Source: Azovibrio restrictus
GTDB taxonomy: Bacteria; Pseudomonadota; Gammaproteobacteria; Burkholderiales; Rhodocyclaceae
NCBI GenBank assembly: GCA_003252145.1
Contig: QKDJ01000271.1
Coordinates: forward strand, 1-9,524
Direction: 5' to 3'
DNA: 9,524 bases
Below the pieces are notes generated by a model. That model had not been told where the DNA came from. It saw only the letters and a list, made by a program, of their open reading frames with translations, and did not search any database. Positions 6,782-9,524 of the stretch are shown piece by piece. Both the position numbers and the translations under genes were made by a program. Position 1 is the first letter of the stretch. Every line of letters starts with the position of its first letter.

Positions 6782-7126
6782 TCAAGCCCCGGAAAGGCTC
6801 TTGAACCAAGCAGGCAAGGCTGTTTCGATCAGTTCATAGGGGTAATCATCCACGGGCACGATACCTGCCTTCTGCAGACGCTCCTTGGGACCATCGCCCA
6901 CACGGGCAATGAACAGGGCCGCACAATCGGCCAGTACCCGCAGGATCACATCCCGCTTGTCCTCATCCCCATAACCGCCTTGACAATAATGTTCAACGGC
7001 CCGTTCCTCCTGGAACACCACCCCCTCAGGTCCCACCTGATAGACGCGGAAGCGGTCTGCATGACCAAAGTGTTCATCAATCTGGCGTCCATCCTTGCTG
7101 GCTACGGCAACGCGCTGACTTTCCAT
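6782..7126 (-). CDS. NifX/NifB C-terminal family protein (FeMo-cofactor-type cluster binding)
   Basis: The 114-residue product consists of one domain of the dinitrogenase iron-molybdenum cofactor family, also found in NifX, NafY and the C-terminal part of NifB. In the nitrogenase pathway such domains hold or pass on iron-sulfur or iron-molybdenum cluster precursors; stand-alone members also occur outside nif clusters, often without known function. Visible motifs are the first strand RVAVASKDG, DEHFGHA at 17-23 (His19, His22), YCQGGYGDED at 47-56 (Cys48), a second cysteine in LADC68, and RVGDGPKERL at 75-84. It resembles the C-terminal part of NifB more than full-length NifX, but has no radical SAM part. 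I chose ATG 7126 because AAGGAAAGGG ends 8 bases before it and the homology starts right there; an upstream in-frame ATG at 7195 adds 23 unrelated residues and would fall inside the predicted promoter. It lies alone between pbpC and the exported pair, in the same direction. Confidence 0.88.
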   Translation of the reverse strand: MESQRVAVASKDGRQIDEHFGHADRFRVYQVGPEGVVFQEERAVEHYCQGGYGDEDKRDVILRVLADCAALFIARVGDGPKERLQKAGIVPVDDYPYELIETALPAWFKSLSGA

Positions 7127-7134
7127 GGTTATTT

Positions 7135-7144
7135 CCCTTTCCTT
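7135..7144 (-). promoter_or_regulatory. Ribosome binding site of the NifX/NifB-like gene
   Basis: The minus strand reads AAGGAAAGGG, ending 8 bases before ATG 7126. It supports this start over the in-frame ATG at 7195. Confidence 0.65.
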
Positions 7145-7160
7145 GTGATCTGTCGTGAAT

Positions 7161-7174
7161 CCTCCTGAAGGAGG
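7161..7174 (-). repeat. Short hairpin in the leader of the NifX/NifB-like gene
   Basis: On the minus strand CCTCC-TTCA-GGAGG forms a perfect 5-bp stem with a 4-base loop. There is no following T run, so it is a poor intrinsic terminator for pbpC. If transcription starts at the predicted sigma-54 site, the hairpin lies a few bases from the 5' end of the leader. Its right arm is a Shine-Dalgarno-like GGAGG with no start codon at proper distance. Confidence 0.5.
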
Positions 7175-7190
7175 GCCAGGCAGGCATTGC

Positions 7191-7206
7191 AGCAAACTTG
7201 ATACCA
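7191..7206 (-). promoter_or_regulatory. Candidate sigma-54 (RpoN) promoter of the NifX/NifB-like gene
   Basis: Read on the minus strand the site is TGGTATCAAGTTTGCT. Against the known consensus TGGCACG-N4-TTGCW, it keeps TGG, the A at the fifth base and the whole TTGCW block, and has the required ten bases between GG (-24) and GC (-12). It differs in the C, C and G of CACG (T, T and C here). It lies in the gap after pbpC, and the expected start near base 7180 leaves a leader of about 54 bases. I looked for a NifA-type TGT-N10-ACA site in the roughly 150 bases upstream and found none, so another activator may act. Found by eye, not by scoring. Confidence 0.6.
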
Positions 7207-7215
7207 GGCTCCTGC

Positions 7216-9524
7216 CTAGCGCACACTCAGGCTCACCCGGTCGTAATGCCCCTGGTCATCCATGGCCGTAATGTCGTAACGCCCCGGCGCTTCCAGGCGC
7301 TGGGCATATCCCGCACTGGCCGGGCGCCGTCCCATATTGCGGCCATTGACCAGCCAAACCACTTCACCGGTCGTTTTACCCCGTATTTCCAGGCGTATCA
7401 GGGGCGCATCGCCAGCGCTGGTGCGCCGCAGAATGCTGCCATTGCTGGCCCCGTTGATACGCAAGCCCTGCTCCGGCGTGGCATGGCCGTGGCAATCGGG
7501 CAGCCAGGGCGGTGGCAAGGCCCTGTCCTGCACATCGGGAGCCAACCAGGGTTCCAGGGCTGCCGGCCAACGGGCCAGGGTTCGTACCGTCAGAGCCCCA
7601 GGAAAACAATCGGATTGCCCTCGGCTACCGCTCACCTGGTCCACCAATACCGTGTAACGAGGCTCCCCCGTGCGCAGCCGGTCGGGAAAGGTTGGTGGTG
7701 CCGCCCCATTCAAGGTCCAGGCCAGGCGTGCCTGATGACAGAACTCTGGCGGCGTCCCCTCCTCTCGAGTTCCCAGGGGCCAACAAATGCGCTCCTGTTT
7801 CACTTCTGGAGGCGGCTTGCGCTGGCTGCCCGGCTGAGGGTCCAGGGCATCGAAAATATCCACCAGTAGGGGCGCAGCCACATTGGCACCGAAAAACCCC
7901 GGATTGGGGGTGCCATCGGGACGTCCTACCCAGACACCCACGGTGTAGCGGTCCGACACCCCCACGGACCAGGCATCACGAAAACCAAAGCTGGTGCCGG
8001 TTTTCCAGGCAATACCTCGTTTCATCCCGGCACCTGTTTCCAGGGCCCGGCCCATGGGGCCACCGGATTCCAGAATGTCACGAATGATGAAGGCAGCCCC
8101 AGCGGACAGCATGCGCTGCTCCAATACTGGATCATCGGGGGTGAAGCGGGGTTTCCCTGCCAGCCCCTGGCGGGCCAGAGCCGTATAGGACCCTACCAGT
8201 TGCTCCAGGCTGGTGCCGGCACCGCCTAGAATCACGGACAGATTGGGCTCGGCGCCCCGGGGAAAATCCAGCTTCATGCCGCCCCGGCGCAGGAGAGCCA
8301 CAAAATGGGCAGGCCCCAATCGCTCCAGCACTTCCACCGCCGGTACATTCAAGGATTTGACCAGGGCTTCGGAAACGCTGACCGGCCCATGGAAGGACTG
8401 CTGGAAATTGCCCGGCTGGTAGCCGGAAAAGGATTGAGGCACATCCGCCAGCAGGGACTCCGAGTGGATCAGCCCCTCATCCAAAGCCAGCCCGTAGAGA
8501 AACGGCTTCAGGGTGGAGCCGGGAGAGCGGGAAGCCTGGACCATGTCCACATGGCTGAAGCGCTGATCATCACCAAAGTCGGCCGAACCGGCATAGGCCC
8601 GTACCTCCAGAGTTTTGTTATCCACCACCAGGGCGGCCATGGAAACCCGGGGCGGCAGACCCTGAATCCGGTCTGCCAGCAGCAGTTCCACCGTCTGCTG
8701 GGCCTGGGCATCCAGGGTGGTGTCAATGCGGATGCGCCCCTCTGCCTGTCGTTTCAGGCGCTCGGCAAACAGGGGCGCCAGCAGAGGCGCCTTCAGGGTC
8801 TGGGCATAGGGTGGTTCACTCAGGGCATCTTTAAGATCAGCCTCGGACCAAACCCCTGCCATCCGGACCAATACCTTGTCCCGGGCCAGCCGGGCCCGCT
8901 TAGGATGCCGATCGGGCCGATACAGGCTGGGGGCTTGCGGCAGGACTGCCAGCAAAGCGGCTTCCGCATGACTGAGACGTTGGGCGGGTTTGCCCAGGTA
9001 GGCTCTGCTGGCCGCTTCCACGCCCTCCAAGACTCCGCCCATGGGGGCGTAATTCACATAGAGATTGAGAATCTCGTCCTTGGAATAGCGCCACTCCAAC
9101 TGCAGAGCCCGCAATATCTGGCGGATTTTCCCGGGAATGGAACGGGGCATGGGTTCCAGAATCCGTGCCACCTGCATGGTCAAGGTGGAGCCCCCGGAAA
9201 TGATGCGGCCATGGCGCCCCCATTGCCAGGCTGCGCGGGCCAGGGCTAGGGGATTGACGCCCGGATGCCAGTAGAAGGCCCGGTCCTCGTACTGGACGAG
9301 CGCCTCCAGATAGCGTGGCGATATCTGATCCAGGGAAACCCCATGGCGCCAGATGTGATCACGGTCCGGGAAAGCCCTCAGAGGCGTGCCATCCCGCGCC
9401 ACCACCAGCAACGCCTTGGGAGAATCCCGCCCCGGAACCGGAGGGGGAAAAAGATGATCCAGGAACAGCAATAAAACCAGCAGCAAGCCCAGGAGCCCCA
9501 GCAGGCCCGCCAGACTGCGCCGCC
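7216..9524 (-). CDS. pbpC: Penicillin-binding protein 1C (5' end outside window)
   Basis: PBP1C is an inner-membrane, periplasm-facing bifunctional enzyme with a peptidoglycan glycosyltransferase and a transpeptidase domain. Numbering from the TTG at 9486, the GT51 domain holds the catalytic Glu67 in YEDRAFYWHPGVNP and GRIISGGSTLTMQVARIL (93-110). The transpeptidase carries SxxK as S324-TLK, SxN as S378-L-N and KTG at 495-497 within WKTGTSFGFRDAW. The PBP1C-specific C-terminal domain follows to TAG 7216-7218. All catalytic residues are present. The frame stays open to the right edge, and the codons before 9486 encode Arg-Arg-Ser-Leu-Ala-Gly followed by more Leu/Gly, which extends the membrane helix (LLVLLLFLDHLF). 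So TTG 9486 is not the real start and a few N-terminal residues lie outside. In E. coli pbpC follows the alpha-2-macroglobulin gene yfhM; whether that holds here cannot be seen. Confidence 0.96.
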   Translation of the reverse strand, partial: RRSLAGLLGLLGLLLVLLLFLDHLFPPPVPGRDSPKALLVVARDGTPLRAFPDRDHIWRHGVSLDQISPRYLEALVQYEDRAFYWHPGVNPLALARAAWQWGRHGRIISGGSTLTMQVARILEPMPRSIPGKIRQILRALQLEWRYSKDEILNLYVNYAPMGGVLEGVEAASRAYLGKPAQRLSHAEAALLAVLPQAPSLYRPDRHPKRARLARDKVLVRMAGVWSEADLKDALSEPPYAQTLKAPLLAPLFAERLKRQAEGRIRIDTTLDAQAQQTVELLLADRIQGLPPRVSMAALVVDNKTLEVRAYAGSADFGDDQRFSHVDMVQASRSPGSTLKPFLYGLALDEGLIHSESLLADVPQSFSGYQPGNFQQSFHGPVSVSEALVKSLNVPAVEVLERLGPAHFVALLRRGGMKLDFPRGAEPNLSVILGGAGTSLEQLVGSYTALARQGLAGKPRFTPDDPVLEQRMLSAGAAFIIRDILESGGPMGRALETGAGMKRGIAWKTGTSFGFRDAWSVGVSDRYTVGVWVGRPDGTPNPGFFGANVAAPLLVDIFDALDPQPGSQRKPPPEVKQERICWPLGTREEGTPPEFCHQARLAWTLNGAAPPTFPDRLRTGEPRYTVLVDQVSGSRGQSDCFPGALTVRTLARWPAALEPWLAPDVQDRALPPPWLPDCHGHATPEQGLRINGASNGSILRRTSAGDAPLIRLEIRGKTTGEVVWLVNGRNMGRRPASAGYAQRLEAPGRYDITAMDDQGHYDRVSLSVR

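Noticed and set aside
7127..7195. Upstream extension of the NifX/NifB-like protein from ATG 7195
   Set aside because: The added 23 residues do not look like the family, and the region holds the leader, hairpin and predicted sigma-54 site; ATG 7126 has a better ribosome binding site.
7216..7380. NifA-type activator site (TGT-N10-ACA) upstream of the sigma-54 candidate
   Set aside because: I scanned the TGT and ACA triplets by eye and found no pair at the required spacing.
8305..9249. Plus-strand frame (314 codons) opposite pbpC
   Set aside because: Antisense shadow of the glycosyltransferase and transpeptidase coding region.

Overview
The window is GC-rich, densely coded DNA with housekeeping genes of proteobacterial type: MoaA, Mfd, a class I DAHP synthase and penicillin-binding protein 1C. 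Gene content and protein style suggest a betaproteobacterium, perhaps of the Rhodocyclales. That placement is an impression from protein similarity recalled from memory, not a computed result.

Plus strand, left half. The window opens inside the 3' end of moaA (molybdenum cofactor synthesis). A short gap with a TATAAT box follows, then mfd (transcription-repair coupling factor). Eighteen bases later comes a class I DAHP synthase (aroG-like, entry step of aromatic amino acid synthesis). A strong intrinsic terminator closes this run. A crotonase-family gene starts 21 bases beyond it. Its reading frame is broken in the middle, apparently by a short deletion that removed the strand just before the GGG oxyanion-hole motif.

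Minus strand, right half. Four genes run leftwards and meet the broken crotonase tail to tail. pbpC is cut by the right edge of the window. Next is a small stand-alone protein of the NifX/NifB C-terminal family. Last come two exported proteins 16 bases apart: a CigR/RcnB-like protein, and a 119-residue secreted protein I do not recognise. The NifX/NifB-like gene is preceded by a good match to a sigma-54 (RpoN) promoter, with GG and GC exactly ten bases apart.

I see no rRNA, tRNA, CRISPR array, insertion sequence, prophage or defence genes. No gap without a gene exceeds about 110 bases. The window is mostly ordinary chromosome. The points most worth a second look are the sigma-54 site before the NifX/NifB-like gene, the internal deletion in the crotonase, the terminator with a duplicated left arm just ahead of that crotonase, and the secreted-protein pair.
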